This document shows, one piece after another, positions 22,603 to 31,391 of a stretch of DNA of 64,000 nt (position 1 is the first letter of the stretch; every line of letters begins with the position of its first letter). The translations under genes and the position numbers were made by a program. The notes under the pieces were generated by a model. It was not told where the DNA came from, did not search any database, and saw only the letters and a list, made by a program, of their open reading frames with translations. Source of the DNA: an uncultured Bryobacterales bacterium (GTDB lineage Bacteria > Acidobacteriota > Terriglobia > Bryobacterales > UBA6623). The stretch is taken from positions 3,218,062 through 3,282,061 of the forward strand of contig OX638379.1 of NCBI GenBank assembly GCA_951813605.1, given 5' to 3'.

Positions 22603-23610
22603 TCAAGCGTCCGAAAGCTTCACGACCTGCTTCCCAATATTAGCGCCGCCAAGCATGCCGATGAACGCGGAGGCTGCGCTCTCGATTCCCTCGGCGACGG
22701 TTTCGGTGTACTTTAGCTGGCCGCTGCGCACCCACGAGGCCATTTCGGCGAGCGCCACGTCGTCATGCTCCCTGAAATCGAAGACGAGGAATCCCTGCGC
22801 GCGGATGCGCTTGACGATGAAGTGCCATAGCAGGCGCGGCCCCACTGGAGCGTCGATCGCGTTGTACTGGGAGATCTGCCCGCAGATGGCGACGCGCGAG
22901 CGGACGTTGAGGTGCGGGAAGACGGCGTCCGTGACCGGGCCGCCCACGTTGTCGAAGTACACGTCGACGCCGTCGGGAGCGGCGGTCTTCAGGGCCTCGC
23001 CCACGTCCTCGCCCTTGTAGTCAATCGCGGCGTCGAAGCCGAGCTCGCCGGTTATCCAACCGCACTTCTTCGGACCCCCCGCGATCCCTACGGCTCGGCA
23101 GCCCTTGACGTGCGCGATCTGGCCCACGGCGGAACCGACGGCGCCCGCGCCGCCCGAGACGCAGACGGTGTCACCAGGATTCACGCCAGCTACCTTGAGC
23201 AGGCCGTAGTAGGCGGTCAGGCCCGGCATGCCCAGCACGCCAATGTAGGCCGACAGCGGCGCCGCGTCCGGGTCGACCCGCCGCAGCAAGTCGGCGGAAG
23301 GCGTTGCGTACTCCTGCCAGCCCATGCCTCCCATGACGCAGTCCCCTGCGGAGAATCGGTCCGTCTTCGACGCGATGACCCGTCCCACGGCGGCACCCAC
23401 GATGACCTGGCCGATCTCGACCGGGGCGGCATAGGACTTCCTGCCGCTGATGCGGCCTCGCATGTACGGGTCGACGGACAGGTAGGACACCTGCACGAGG
23501 CACTCGCCATCGTCCGGCGTCGGAATCGGCTTCTCCTCGAGTCGGAAGTCGGCCTCGGTCGGCACGCCGACCGGGCGGGCGGCGAGCACGACTCTCCTAT
23601 TCATTGGCAC
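22603..23610 (-). CDS. NADP-dependent medium-chain oxidoreductase, CurA/leukotriene B4 dehydrogenase-like
   Basis: A zinc-independent MDR enzyme of 335 residues. Landmarks are YLSVDPYMRGRIS near residue 50, LGMPGLTAYYGLL, the NADP-binding VSGGAGAVGSAVGQIAHVKG, and FDNVGGPVTDAVFP with ICGQISQYN, which together fit the 2-alkenal/curcumin reductase (PTGR) group that reduces conjugated double bonds. GTG 23610 (MPMNRR) has a TAGAAT box 6 nt upstream; ATG 23604 is the alternative. It appears to be monocistronic. Confidence 0.85.
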   Translation of the reverse strand: MPMNRRVVLAARPVGVPTEADFRLEEKPIPTPDDGECLVQVSYLSVDPYMRGRISGRKSYAAPVEIGQVIVGAAVGRVIASKTDRFSAGDCVMGGMGWQEYATPSADLLRRVDPDAAPLSAYIGVLGMPGLTAYYGLLKVAGVNPGDTVCVSGGAGAVGSAVGQIAHVKGCRAVGIAGGPKKCGWITGELGFDAAIDYKGEDVGEALKTAAPDGVDVYFDNVGGPVTDAVFPHLNVRSRVAICGQISQYNAIDAPVGPRLLWHFIVKRIRAQGFLVFDFREHDDVALAEMASWVRSGQLKYTETVAEGIESAASAFIGMLGGANIGKQVVKLSDA

Positions 23611-23616
23611 GGGGCG

Positions 23617-23622
23617 ATTCTA
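23617..23622 (-). promoter_or_regulatory. -10-like box for the oxidoreductase gene
   Basis: On the minus strand TAGAAT ends 6 nt before GTG 23610, which would give a leaderless transcript. Confidence 0.35.
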
Positions 23623-23922
23623 CCAAGCCGCGGACACACCGGACCTGCATCGATTGCGGATGGGAATTCGTCAACCGTCGTCGGTCGCGCCAACCTGACT
23701 CCCGAACAAGACGCTCACCGACATGCCTGTTGTCGTGATTCCCCCAAATCGCCTAGAGGCGAACATCGAACGACACTCGATCCCGGCCAGGCACCGCAAG
23801 AATCCGCCGGCAGCCCGAGCCTGTGCGCCGTAACGGCCAGCTGGTTGAGAGTATCCGGCTTCCAATGGTTGTCGCTGATCAATGGGAACTGTATCGCGGG
23901 GAGGCCCACGGAGCGGCGGCGC

Positions 23923-24594
23923 TCAGAACCGTCGACCCACCAGCCGTCTAATGTCGAAACTCGCAGTTCTCGCCACGGCCATTACCGCCATGACACCGGC
24001 CTGGACCGGATCGGTCACGACCAAGTCCACTGCTTTGGGCACAGTTCCCGCCATGTTGAGGGAGATTACCAGCAGCCCCTTGGCCCGCACTGCGCGCACA
24101 GCGTCCTCAATCTTGCCGCCCATCAAAGCTCCCGCGAGCACCAATACCTCGACGCGCGGCAGGCGAGCCGTCGCTCGCACTGCTTCGGCAATCTGCTGCT
24201 CTCCGACGAGCGGTATCGTGTCAACCGAGATCCTCTCGCCGCGCAAGTTGTGCCGGTCCGCCTCTGACACCGCGCCCAGCGCCACCTGACCCACCTGCGA
24301 CCCACCGCCGATGACCACGATGCGCTTGCCGAAAATGTAGCGAAGTGTGTGCCTCTGGGTGACACTTTGCACGCAAGGCAGGGATCGGAGGGAAGCGATC
24401 AAGGTCTCGCTGTTGCCAGCCCCTGCCAATTCGACAAGAATCGTCTCGACCGCCTTCTGCGCGTCAAGGATCGAAATCCAGGTGATCCTGGCCTCGGCAC
24501 CGGCGACGACGTCCGCGATCGCCCCCAAGGCATGCCCGTCGCCCTCGACGTCGATAGCCAGCGCGAGTGAATATTGTGCTTCGCTTTCCTCCAT
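23923..24594 (-). CDS. ACT domain plus DUF5612 protein
   Basis: A protein of 223 residues. The first 85 form an ACT-like regulatory domain (ALAIDVEGDGHALGAIADVV). The rest is highly characteristic: IVVIGGGSQVGQVALGAVSE, ADRHNLRGERISVDTIPLVG, VLVLAGALMGGKIEDAV and ISLNMAGTVPKAVDLVVTDP then VQAGVMAVMAVA. This matches DUF5612, known mostly from methanogenic archaea with scattered bacterial members, and of unknown function. The ACT domain suggests an amino-acid effector. The scattered distribution hints at horizontal transfer. No operon partner. Confidence 0.7.
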   Translation of the reverse strand: MEESEAQYSLALAIDVEGDGHALGAIADVVAGAEARITWISILDAQKAVETILVELAGAGNSETLIASLRSLPCVQSVTQRHTLRYIFGKRIVVIGGGSQVGQVALGAVSEADRHNLRGERISVDTIPLVGEQQIAEAVRATARLPRVEVLVLAGALMGGKIEDAVRAVRAKGLLVISLNMAGTVPKAVDLVVTDPVQAGVMAVMAVARTASFDIRRLVGRRF

Positions 24595-25032
24595 GTGGTT
24601 GCCCGCAACCTTCAGAATTGCACAATCTGGACCGCAATCAGGTTCGCGCCGGCAAGTCGGCCAGTCCCAGGATTCGGGCAGGCGATTCCCGTTGCCGAAT
24701 CCTCCCCGTCACCATGCTCTCAACGTTGGACGCCGCAGTCGGGGGGCCGTGGCCGAGTCCCGGGACTCCGCCGGCTCAGTTCACCCAGACGGGACTGGAG
24801 ATCGCTTTCTCTCCGTCGGCCTGCACCAAGTCGAGGTAGTAGTAGGCTCCATCCGGAGCACCGTTGGGATCCACGAACTCGAAAGAGACCGAATCGGCCA
24901 CGGGGTCTACTGCGTAGAGGATCCGGCCATTCTTCACGACCCGGACCATAGCGATCCGGCCTGTGCCGGCGACGTCAAAGCGCATTGTGATGCGCTCGCC
25001 CGTGGTGGCGTACGTCCGGCGGTGATAAATCC

Positions 25033-25040
25033 CTTGGAAA
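25033..25040. repeat. Target-site duplication, left copy (CTTGGAAA)
   Basis: The 8 bp directly left of the element end at 25041; identical to 26544-26551. The 8-bp length is the norm for IS1595 elements. Confidence 0.9.
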
Positions 25041-25096
25041 GGGGATTATGTAGTTGAGTGCCCAAATCGCCTGTAAGAGACTGATTCCACAAGCAC

Positions 25097-25438
25097 TTAC
25101 CGGGGACGCTTCCAATCCTTCACCCGGCGGACCCTGACGGGCTGCAAGACAGCCTTGGCAAATTCCTCCAAAGTCCCGTTAAAGCTGAGCGTCTCCCGCA
25201 GCTCAGCAGCGCTGGGCCGGTAGGTGTCGGGAGGCAATTCCACCTCCCTGGCCTCTGTTGCGGGTCGGGTCTTCTCGCGTTTCAAGGGCGTCTCCCGTAC
25301 GCCCCTATTGTCGCAGCCCCGGCAACCTCCGATCCAATCGGGGCCTCGCAGTTCCGATGCGCAGGCAACGGCGGATCGAGGTAGATCAGGCCCTCGGAAT
25401 CCCCGTTGCTGCCGCGATTGTGTCGAGCTTGTCCCCAC
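25097..25438 (-). CDS. Small passenger protein in the IS1595 element
   Basis: The frame lies between the transposase and the left end, in the same direction. Its C-terminal half looks like a genuine small protein: ELPPDTYRPSAAELRETLSF, then GTLEEFAKAVLQPVRVRRVK and a basic tail. The N-terminal 45 residues from the GTG at 25438 are low-complexity and overlap the transposase-distal spacer, so the true start may be a TTG at 25285 giving 62 residues. No function can be assigned; passengers in this IS family are often unrelated accessory genes. Confidence 0.4.
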   Translation of the reverse strand: MGTSSTQSRQQRGFRGPDLPRSAVACASELRGPDWIGGCRGCDNRGVRETPLKREKTRPATEAREVELPPDTYRPSAAELRETLSFNGTLEEFAKAVLQPVRVRRVKDWKRPR

Positions 25439-25471
25439 GGCACAGGGTGCGCTTGTTGACGTTCAGCGCCA

Positions 25472-26467
25472 CTACGTCACCGCCTTGGCACCGGACTGCA
25501 AACCGTTGGCCTTGATCAGGGCCTTGTAGGTGAGCCGCTTGCCCTCCATCCCGCGCCGCAGCGAGCCGATCTGCTCGAGGGTGTCCTGCTCACGCACATT
25601 GTGGCGTCCGGCGAACTCCTGCACGTAGCGCTCCAGATGCTTCGGGCTGAACTTGTGGAAAGTGCCCTTGTGGGCGCGTTTCAGCATCGACCACAAGGAT
25701 TCGATTCCGTTGGTGTGCACCTCACCTTTGACGTACTCCTGCAGCGAGTGCTTGACCGTGTCGTGCTCGAACGGCAGCGTCTCGTAAGCCGTCGCATCGT
25801 CGGTGTAGACCGTGGCCGCGGAGTCTGCGTGCTCGCTCACGAACCCTTGCAGCGTCTCCTTGTCGGTGGCTGCCACCACCTTGGCAGCCACCTGGTTGGT
25901 CTCGCGATCCTTCGCGCCCACCACCGCGGTCTTGCCAACCGCGCCCCGGCCCGTGCCCTCCAGTGCCTTGCGCTGGGCATTCGACATGTTGCGACGCTTG
26001 CCGCCCAGGTAGGTCTCGTCGGCCTCGACCGGCCCGCTGAACGGCCCGACCCGCTCGGTCAGCGCCAGCCGCAAGCGGTGGGCTAGGAACCAGGCCGACC
26101 GCTGGTTGATCTCTAGGTCCCGGTGCAGCTTCATGGATGACACGCCCTTGAGGTTCGTCATGACCAGAAACATCGCCAGCAGCCAGTCCTGGTAGCCGAT
26201 CTTCGAGCATTCCATAACCGTGCCCGTCCGCACGCTGAAGCGCTTGCGGCCACAAGCCTTCTCGCGGCAGCGGAACCGCATGGTCTTGTGCTGGCATCCG
26301 AGCTGGACTCTCCGTGACCCGCAATACGGGCAGCACACCCCGGACGGCCAGCGTTGCCTGATGAACCACTCCTCGGCCTTTGCGTTACTCGGAAAGCGGC
26401 GCATGATGGCCTTTAGGCTGACGCCTTTGCGGTGCGACTTACCGGGTGCATTTGCTCTGCTCAGCAT
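25472..26467 (-). CDS. IS1595-family transposase
   Basis: A DDE transposase of 331 residues. An N-terminal zinc-ribbon (CPYCGSRRV, then CREKACGRKRFSV) is followed by the ISXO2 core: VEADETYLGGK (first Asp), TVYTDDATAYETL (second Asp) and HTNGIESLWSMLKRAHKG (Asn/Glu region), as in the ISXO2-like family where the last residue can be N or E. The gene is intact within intact IS ends and starts at ATG 26467. Confidence 0.93.
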   Translation of the reverse strand: MLSRANAPGKSHRKGVSLKAIMRRFPSNAKAEEWFIRQRWPSGVCCPYCGSRRVQLGCQHKTMRFRCREKACGRKRFSVRTGTVMECSKIGYQDWLLAMFLVMTNLKGVSSMKLHRDLEINQRSAWFLAHRLRLALTERVGPFSGPVEADETYLGGKRRNMSNAQRKALEGTGRGAVGKTAVVGAKDRETNQVAAKVVAATDKETLQGFVSEHADSAATVYTDDATAYETLPFEHDTVKHSLQEYVKGEVHTNGIESLWSMLKRAHKGTFHKFSPKHLERYVQEFAGRHNVREQDTLEQIGSLRRGMEGKRLTYKALIKANGLQSGAKAVT

Positions 26468-26543
26468 GACTTCATTCTAGTAGAAAAGTGCCCATAAGTC
26501 AAGCGGAAAATCAGCGATTTGGGCACTTAACTACATAATCCCC

Positions 26544-26551
26544 CTTGGAAA
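26544..26551. repeat. Target-site duplication, right copy (CTTGGAAA)
   Basis: Identical to 25033-25040, directly adjoining the right end of the element. Confidence 0.9.
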
Positions 26552-28203
26552 ACCCCCTCCCTGGTCAGGTCCTCCGCATGCACCGCCAAAAGCGCCGTGC
26601 CCCGCTCGGCGGGACTGAAGCGCGAATACAGCGCGCCGTCCCGCCCGCGCGTCACGTCGCGCCGGCGGATGCCGTAGCCGGCGTTGCCGGAATGGTTGTC
26701 AGTCGAGGCAACGATGCCCACGCGGTGGCCCCGCTCCAGGAACGTCGACACCCAGTCCTCCGAACGGCGGTGGTCGGAAAAGATCTCGATGCCGCGCTGC
26801 AGCTTGGCGTTATGCCACTCGGGATTCCCCGGCCGGCCACCGAAGTGGGGAATCGTCAGCAGGTTCTCGTTGCGGAAGTTCCCAGCCAGCGTGCGAAAAA
26901 GGTCCTCGACGTGCCCCGCCTGGCGCTCCGGGCCGTGGTATTGCCGGTAGTTGCCGTAGTTGTAGCGCAGCAAGCTCCGCACTAGGGGCATCTCGTCAGC
27001 TGTTGTGTAGACGTTGTGGTCACCGCCAACGTCGCTGGGGCCGCTCCACTCGTAGCCTAGGAAGGTTACGTACTCGCCGGGCCGGTGGTAGCGCTTCGTC
27101 GCCTCCTTGATGTCCTCCCACATTTGCTCGGTCGTGATAAAGGCGTGGTCACTGATCGCGCAGAAGTCAAGTGCCGCGTAGCGCAGGCCGAAATCGAACA
27201 TCTCCGCCGGGGTCCCCCGACCGTCCGAGTAACGCGTGTGCGTGTGCAGGTCGCCCCAGAGGATTCGCCGAGACGGCACCCGCTCGTGAACAATGATCGG
27301 GTTACTGCGCGCCTCCCGGCCCTCGCTGTCCTGCGCCAGCACGCGGTAGCGACCGGGACTCGCGAAGGAAAGGCCGCCAAAGCGGAAGGCACTGCGGTCT
27401 TCCTCGCGGTATTCATGAGGCGGCGGCAGCTTCGCGCCGCCGCTATCAACCGCTAGCGTGACGGTCCCCCTGTAGCCCGTAGCGGGATTGCCCAAGCCAT
27501 CGTCGAGCCAGACGTTTACCCAGCGGGACTCGCCGACCACCCAGTCGGTCGGCGCGAAAACCACCAAGTCGCTAGCCGAGGCACCAAGAAATGTCAGGCG
27601 GGGAGACTCCGCGAGCGGAAGGAATTCTCCATCGCCGAACGCATCCACGTAAACCCTCTGTTCGAAGGCTGACTCGTCCATCGGCTGGATCTCGACGCCG
27701 GGAGAGCCGCCGGAGCGATCTCCGAAGACGATGTCAATTGTGTCGCCGGGACGCATTGGCTCGCCTTCCAAGACGAATTGGTTCACCCGCTGCCAAGGAA
27801 AGTACTCGAAGTTCAGGTTGAGCGCGCGCCACGCAAGCGGCGATCCGGACGATGTTCGGTACGTGACAAAGTTGGCCTGTCCCGGATACCGGTTCTGCAG
27901 TCGCGTGCCACCCCACATGTCCCACTCGAAGTCATACTGGGTCGCGACCCTGAGGCCCCCTCCAGGCGCCATGCCCGCCGCTCCCACGGTGAAGCGAAGC
28001 GTGAATTCCCCGAACCCGCCGACCGTCGCCGCGGTCGGGCCGATGAACGCTGCGCCGCCAACGTCCAGCTCCGCCGCGCGCGCCTCGGCTTGCGCCTCCG
28101 AGGTGAACTTGGCTTGGCTTTCGTAGGAGCTTTGCCCTTGCAAAGCCCCGTGCCCCAGGAACGTGCAAGCCACAAAGGCGAGCAATGGACGCATAGCCGT
28201 CCC

Positions 28204-28209
28204 ATTGTA
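28204..28209 (-). promoter_or_regulatory. -10-like box for the DUF3604 gene
   Basis: On the minus strand TACAAT ends 9 nt before ATG 28194; no ribosome-binding site fits between them. Confidence 0.4.
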
Positions 28210-28271
28210 GGAACACCGCATGCCTTGCCGAATGCCGCCGCTGGATGCCTGTGCCATGATGAGCAGCAGCG

Positions 28272-29609
28272 ATGCCGTCGCACCGGCATGACCGAGCCAC
28301 GAGCGCGCTGCAGCGGGAGCTCACCCGCATCGTCTCCCGCGAGGTGCGCGATCCCGACGCCGCAGCGGTACGAGTCAGTCAAGTATTCCTTTCCCCGGAC
28401 AAGCGCTCGGCACGCGTGCTCGTCGCGCCTTGGGATCCTGTCGTGGGAGCGGAACCGGATCCCGCGCCGTTGCGCGCCCTGAAGCGAGCGACCCCGTTCA
28501 TTCGCAAGACGCTGGCGCGCAACCTGCGCATGAGGCACGTTCCGGAGCTGCGCTTCGAATACGACCTTGGCGAGCAGCACGCGAAACGGATCGATGAATT
28601 GCTCGGGCGCATAGAGAAGCGCGCGCGCAAAGGCCGAAAAGGCCTATCCTTGCTGTGCGCCGCGGTGGCTCTGCAGCTTGGGTCAGCGCAGGCGTCAGCG
28701 GAACTGGAGCGACTCGAGTCCTCGGCGGCCATCATGGGCAGCGAGTTCCGAATCGCCTGCTACGCGCCGACCCGCAAGATTGCCGCCGGCGCCATTACCG
28801 CCGCCTTCGACGAAGTGCGCCGCGTGGACGCGTTCTTGAGCCACTACAGGCCGGAGAGCGAGCTGAGCCGAATCAACGAGGAGGCGGCAAGGAATGAGGT
28901 CAAGGTCTCCGCCGAAATGACCGACCTGCTGGCAAGTTGCCTGCGGTACGCAGCATCAAGCGAAGGAGCATTCGACATTACAGTGGGCGCGCTGGTCAAC
29001 GCGTGGGGCTTCTATAGAGGCAGCGGAGAAATGCCGAGCGCTTGGACGCTTTGGCGGGCCAGGCGAAACAGCGGGTACCGCCACTTGAAACTGGACCCCC
29101 TCAACCGCACCGTGCGGTTCCTGAGGTCGGGTCTGTTGCTGGATCCGGGCGGGATCGGCAAGGGCTACGCCGTGGACCGAGCGGTAGAGGCCTTGCGCGA
29201 ATACGGCATCGAGAGGGCCTTGGTCAGCTCGGGGACCAGCAGCATCTACGCGATGGGCGAGCCACCTGGGGAGACGGACGGGTGGGCCCTTGACCTGCGC
29301 GGTTCCGGCTCATCGAGTGCGGCTGCTACGACGGTCAAGTTGAAGGACAAGGCGTTGTCAACCTCCGGTTCCTACGAGAAGTTCTTCGAGTCGGGCGGCA
29401 AGCGGTACGGCCACATCCTTGACCCCCGGACTGGCCAGCCGGCCTCGGGCGTGGCCGGAGTATCGGTGATTGCTCCGCGGACAATCGATACCGAAGCGTG
29501 GTCGACGGCACTGCTTGTCAACGGAGCGGCTTGGGCACGCGACCATCCCATCCCCGGCGCGAGGGTCTTTCTATGCGCTGAAGAAGGCGCTTGCGGCTGG
29601 CTGGACTGA
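28272..29609 (+). CDS. RbfA-ApbE fusion protein
   Basis: A single 445-codon frame joins two unrelated families. Residues 1-118 are ribosome-binding factor A, which helps 30S maturation: LQRELTRIVSREVRDPDA, VFLSPDKRSARVLV, RHVPELRFEYD and RIDELLGRIE. A hydrophobic stretch LSLLCAAVALQLGSAQAS, which looks like a signal peptide, follows at about 124-141. Residues 145-445 are ApbE, FAD:protein FMN transferase: RVDAFLSHYRPESELSRIN, DPGGIGKGYAVD and GKRYGHILDPRTGQPA. RbfA works in the cytoplasm and ApbE in the periplasm, so the fusion may be a lost stop codon with internal re-initiation rather than one working protein. Confidence 0.8.
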   Translation: MPSHRHDRATSALQRELTRIVSREVRDPDAAAVRVSQVFLSPDKRSARVLVAPWDPVVGAEPDPAPLRALKRATPFIRKTLARNLRMRHVPELRFEYDLGEQHAKRIDELLGRIEKRARKGRKGLSLLCAAVALQLGSAQASAELERLESSAAIMGSEFRIACYAPTRKIAAGAITAAFDEVRRVDAFLSHYRPESELSRINEEAARNEVKVSAEMTDLLASCLRYAASSEGAFDITVGALVNAWGFYRGSGEMPSAWTLWRARRNSGYRHLKLDPLNRTVRFLRSGLLLDPGGIGKGYAVDRAVEALREYGIERALVSSGTSSIYAMGEPPGETDGWALDLRGSGSSSAAATTVKLKDKALSTSGSYEKFFESGGKRYGHILDPRTGQPASGVAGVSVIAPRTIDTEAWSTALLVNGAAWARDHPIPGARVFLCAEEGACGWLD

Positions 29610-29620
29610 CCCGCGCGCGA

Positions 29621-30661
29621 TCAGTTCAATTCGGCCCCCGCCGGCAGGATGGATCCGGATCCAGCCTGGACATCCGTGGGCGGGCCCTGCGGATCTCGCC
29701 AGAAATCGACGAGCGAGGCCTTGTGGACGCAAGAAACCGTGCAGGCCGGGGCGCACGACTTGGCCGTGCTGTAAGACTCCCGGATGTTCTCGACGGTGTA
29801 GCTCTCCAAAGGAATGCCCGGCGCGCCCCGCTGCTGGGAGCAATAGTGGACCAAGCCGTCCTCGCAGATGTAAACGTAGCGGGCGCCCGCTCGACAGTGC
29901 CACTTGTTAGTGCGGCCTTCAACCAGATTGTCCTGGAAATACGTCAGGCGGCTGTAACCGCGCTTCGAAAGCGCCTTGACCTTGTCGTAAACGAGCCGCT
30001 CGGCCTTGCTCAGCGGCTTGAGCTGCCCTTCGCCGTCGTGGATCACGCCGATTGTGCTCGTGAATCCTAGTTCCAGCGCCCGGCAAGCCACGGTGTAAGC
30101 GTCGCCCGGATTCGGAATGTCGGCCCCGACGACCGAGTTGATATTTACGTCGAAATCGGCGTGCCCAGCCAGCATCTCCAACTTTCTGTCAAGGACTCGC
30201 AGGCTCTTCATGGAAGTCTGGTCCGGCTCGAGGTTGTCGATGCTGATCTGCAAGTATTCCAGGCCTGCCTCGTTCAAGCCTTCGATGCGGCGCGGGCCGA
30301 TCAGGTAGCCGTTGGTGATCAGGCCGGCGATCATGCCCCGCGCACGGATGTGCCGTATCAAGTCGTCCAGCTGGGGGTGCAGCAAAGGCTCGCCTCCGCT
30401 CAGAGTGACACAGCTCACCCCGAGGTCCGCGAGCAGGTCCGTGCGACGGCTCAAAACTTCAATCGGCACGGGTCGTGAGAAGTCGTCGTACTCATTGCAA
30501 TATGCGCAGGCGATATTGCAGCGACGGGTCGGGATCAGGTGCGCGAGGACCGGGTGATCCTTGTCCGCGAGGGCCTTCAAGATCATCCGCGCCTCGCGCG
30601 AGGCGCGCTGCAGCCCAAGCAACTTTCGGCGCACACGGGCGCGGAATCCTATGCTGAGCAT
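29621..30661 (-). CDS. Radical SAM protein with C-terminal cysteine cluster
   Basis: The protein has 346 residues from ATG 30661 (an alternative start at 30700 adds 13). The radical SAM cluster is CNIACAYC (Cys48, 52, 55), followed by TLSGGEPLLHP (SAM-binding GGE), GLITNGYLI and LQISIDNLEP. The C-terminal part has Cys in WHCRAGARYVYICEDG, VHYCSQQ and CAPACTVSC, a SPASM/twitch-like set likely binding one or two further clusters. Members modify peptides or act on small molecules; no substrate peptide is visible nearby. It stands convergent with the RbfA-ApbE gene. Confidence 0.8.
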   Translation of the reverse strand: MLSIGFRARVRRKLLGLQRASREARMILKALADKDHPVLAHLIPTRRCNIACAYCNEYDDFSRPVPIEVLSRRTDLLADLGVSCVTLSGGEPLLHPQLDDLIRHIRARGMIAGLITNGYLIGPRRIEGLNEAGLEYLQISIDNLEPDQTSMKSLRVLDRKLEMLAGHADFDVNINSVVGADIPNPGDAYTVACRALELGFTSTIGVIHDGEGQLKPLSKAERLVYDKVKALSKRGYSRLTYFQDNLVEGRTNKWHCRAGARYVYICEDGLVHYCSQQRGAPGIPLESYTVENIRESYSTAKSCAPACTVSCVHKASLVDFWRDPQGPPTDVQAGSGSILPAGAELN

Positions 30662-30848
30662 CGCAATCGCCTGAACGCTCCGAACTTGGGCGCGCGGCAT
30701 CCGCCGCTGCTCAGAGTATACCGCCGCCGGTCCGACGAACCTTGTCTCGAGCAGGCGTACCTGCTTCGTCTAAGTGCCTCCGAAGCCCGGACCGAAACAT
30801 AGCCCAAGTTCCGTCAGACGAAGCGCTCGCCTAAGCGAAGCGCGGTGG

Positions 30849-30854
30849 TATACT
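30849..30854 (+). promoter_or_regulatory. -10 box for the tRNA-Gly/tRNA-Cys pair
   Basis: TATACT lies 12 nt before the 5' end of tRNA-Gly, a good position for the tRNA operon promoter; no clear -35 hexamer is seen. Confidence 0.5.
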
Positions 30855-30866
30855 ACCGCAGTAGCG

Positions 30867-30942
30867 GCGGGAGTAACTCAGTTGGTAGAGTGCGACCTTG
30901 CCAAGGTCGATGTCGCGGGTTCGAGTCCCGTCTCCCGCTCCA
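30867..30942 (+). tRNA. tRNA-Gly (GCC anticodon)
   Basis: A 76-nt cloverleaf with acceptor stem GCGGGAG/CTCCCGC, discriminator T, encoded CCA, anticodon arm CGACC-TTGCCAA-GGTCG and T-loop TTCGAGT. It is likely co-transcribed with tRNA-Cys 35 nt downstream. Confidence 0.95.
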
Positions 30943-30977
30943 GGCTATCGGAGGCCTCCCACGGGGCCGAGACAAGT

Positions 30978-31052
<75 letters not shown>

Positions 31053-31391
31053 AGCCGTAACCTCTTGAATTGCTTGCAGTTGTCTTTATTCTCAGTCAGT
31101 TAGATGCGTTGTCCGGTGGCAATGAAACGGATCAGTGTGGAGCAGATCGGGTCAGTCCGGGGCAGTTCGGAGCGTAGGGTGGGTCCCAAGGTGGGTCCAG
31201 GCGAGGGCTTCCCCTTCGTCTCGTGCCTGCCAGCAGACTTCTGCAAGAATTGGAATCTAGGTTCCGCGTATTGAGCCGGCCGATTGTGGGTAACCGTTCG
31301 GGGCGGCCCGTGCACCTATAGCCGTCCAAGTCAGGCCTGACATCGGTAGTGCCCAGGTCTAACTTGGCCGCGGAACTGTGCAGGAACGCTC
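31053..31391. other. Island left-end non-coding region
   Basis: About 340 nt between attL and hsdM with no supported gene. It has a short tandem motif, GGTGGGTCC twice, around 31180-31200. It probably holds the hsdM promoter. Confidence 0.4.

Larger units (their letters stand above)
25041..26543 (-). mobile_element. IS1595-family (ISXO2-like) insertion sequence
   Basis: The element is 1503 bp. The ends are near-perfect inverted repeats beginning GGGGATTATGTAGTT and continuing AGTGCCCAAATCGC; one mismatch in about 30 bp. It is flanked by an exact 8-bp duplication and sits inside the DUF3604 gene. It carries a full-length transposase and a small passenger frame, all on the minus strand. Intact ends, open transposase and exact duplication indicate a recent, possibly still active insertion. 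Confidence 0.93.
24776..28194 (-). pseudogene. DUF3604 family protein gene, interrupted by IS1595-type element
   Basis: The 5' part (28194 to 26544) encodes a signal peptide (RPLLAFVACTFLGHGALQG), an N-terminal beta domain and a PHP-like domain with LWGDLHTHTRYSDGRGTP and CAISDHAFIT, metal-binding motifs of DUF3604. The frame breaks at EGVFQG and resumes at 25032 as IYHRRTYATTGERITMRFD, ending with VWVN at 24776. Removing the element and one copy of the 8-bp duplication gives exactly 657 codons. It was therefore a full-length gene, split recently. The PHP-like part suggests a phosphoesterase; no substrate is known. Confidence 0.85.

Noticed and set aside
22912..24267. 451-codon frame on the plus strand opposite the oxidoreductase and DUF5612 genes
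   Set aside because: It is a shadow of two recognised minus-strand genes and has low-complexity composition.
31053..31391. Integrase gene next to attL
   Set aside because: All six frames between attL and hsdM were checked by eye; none shows the Arg-His-Arg-Tyr set.
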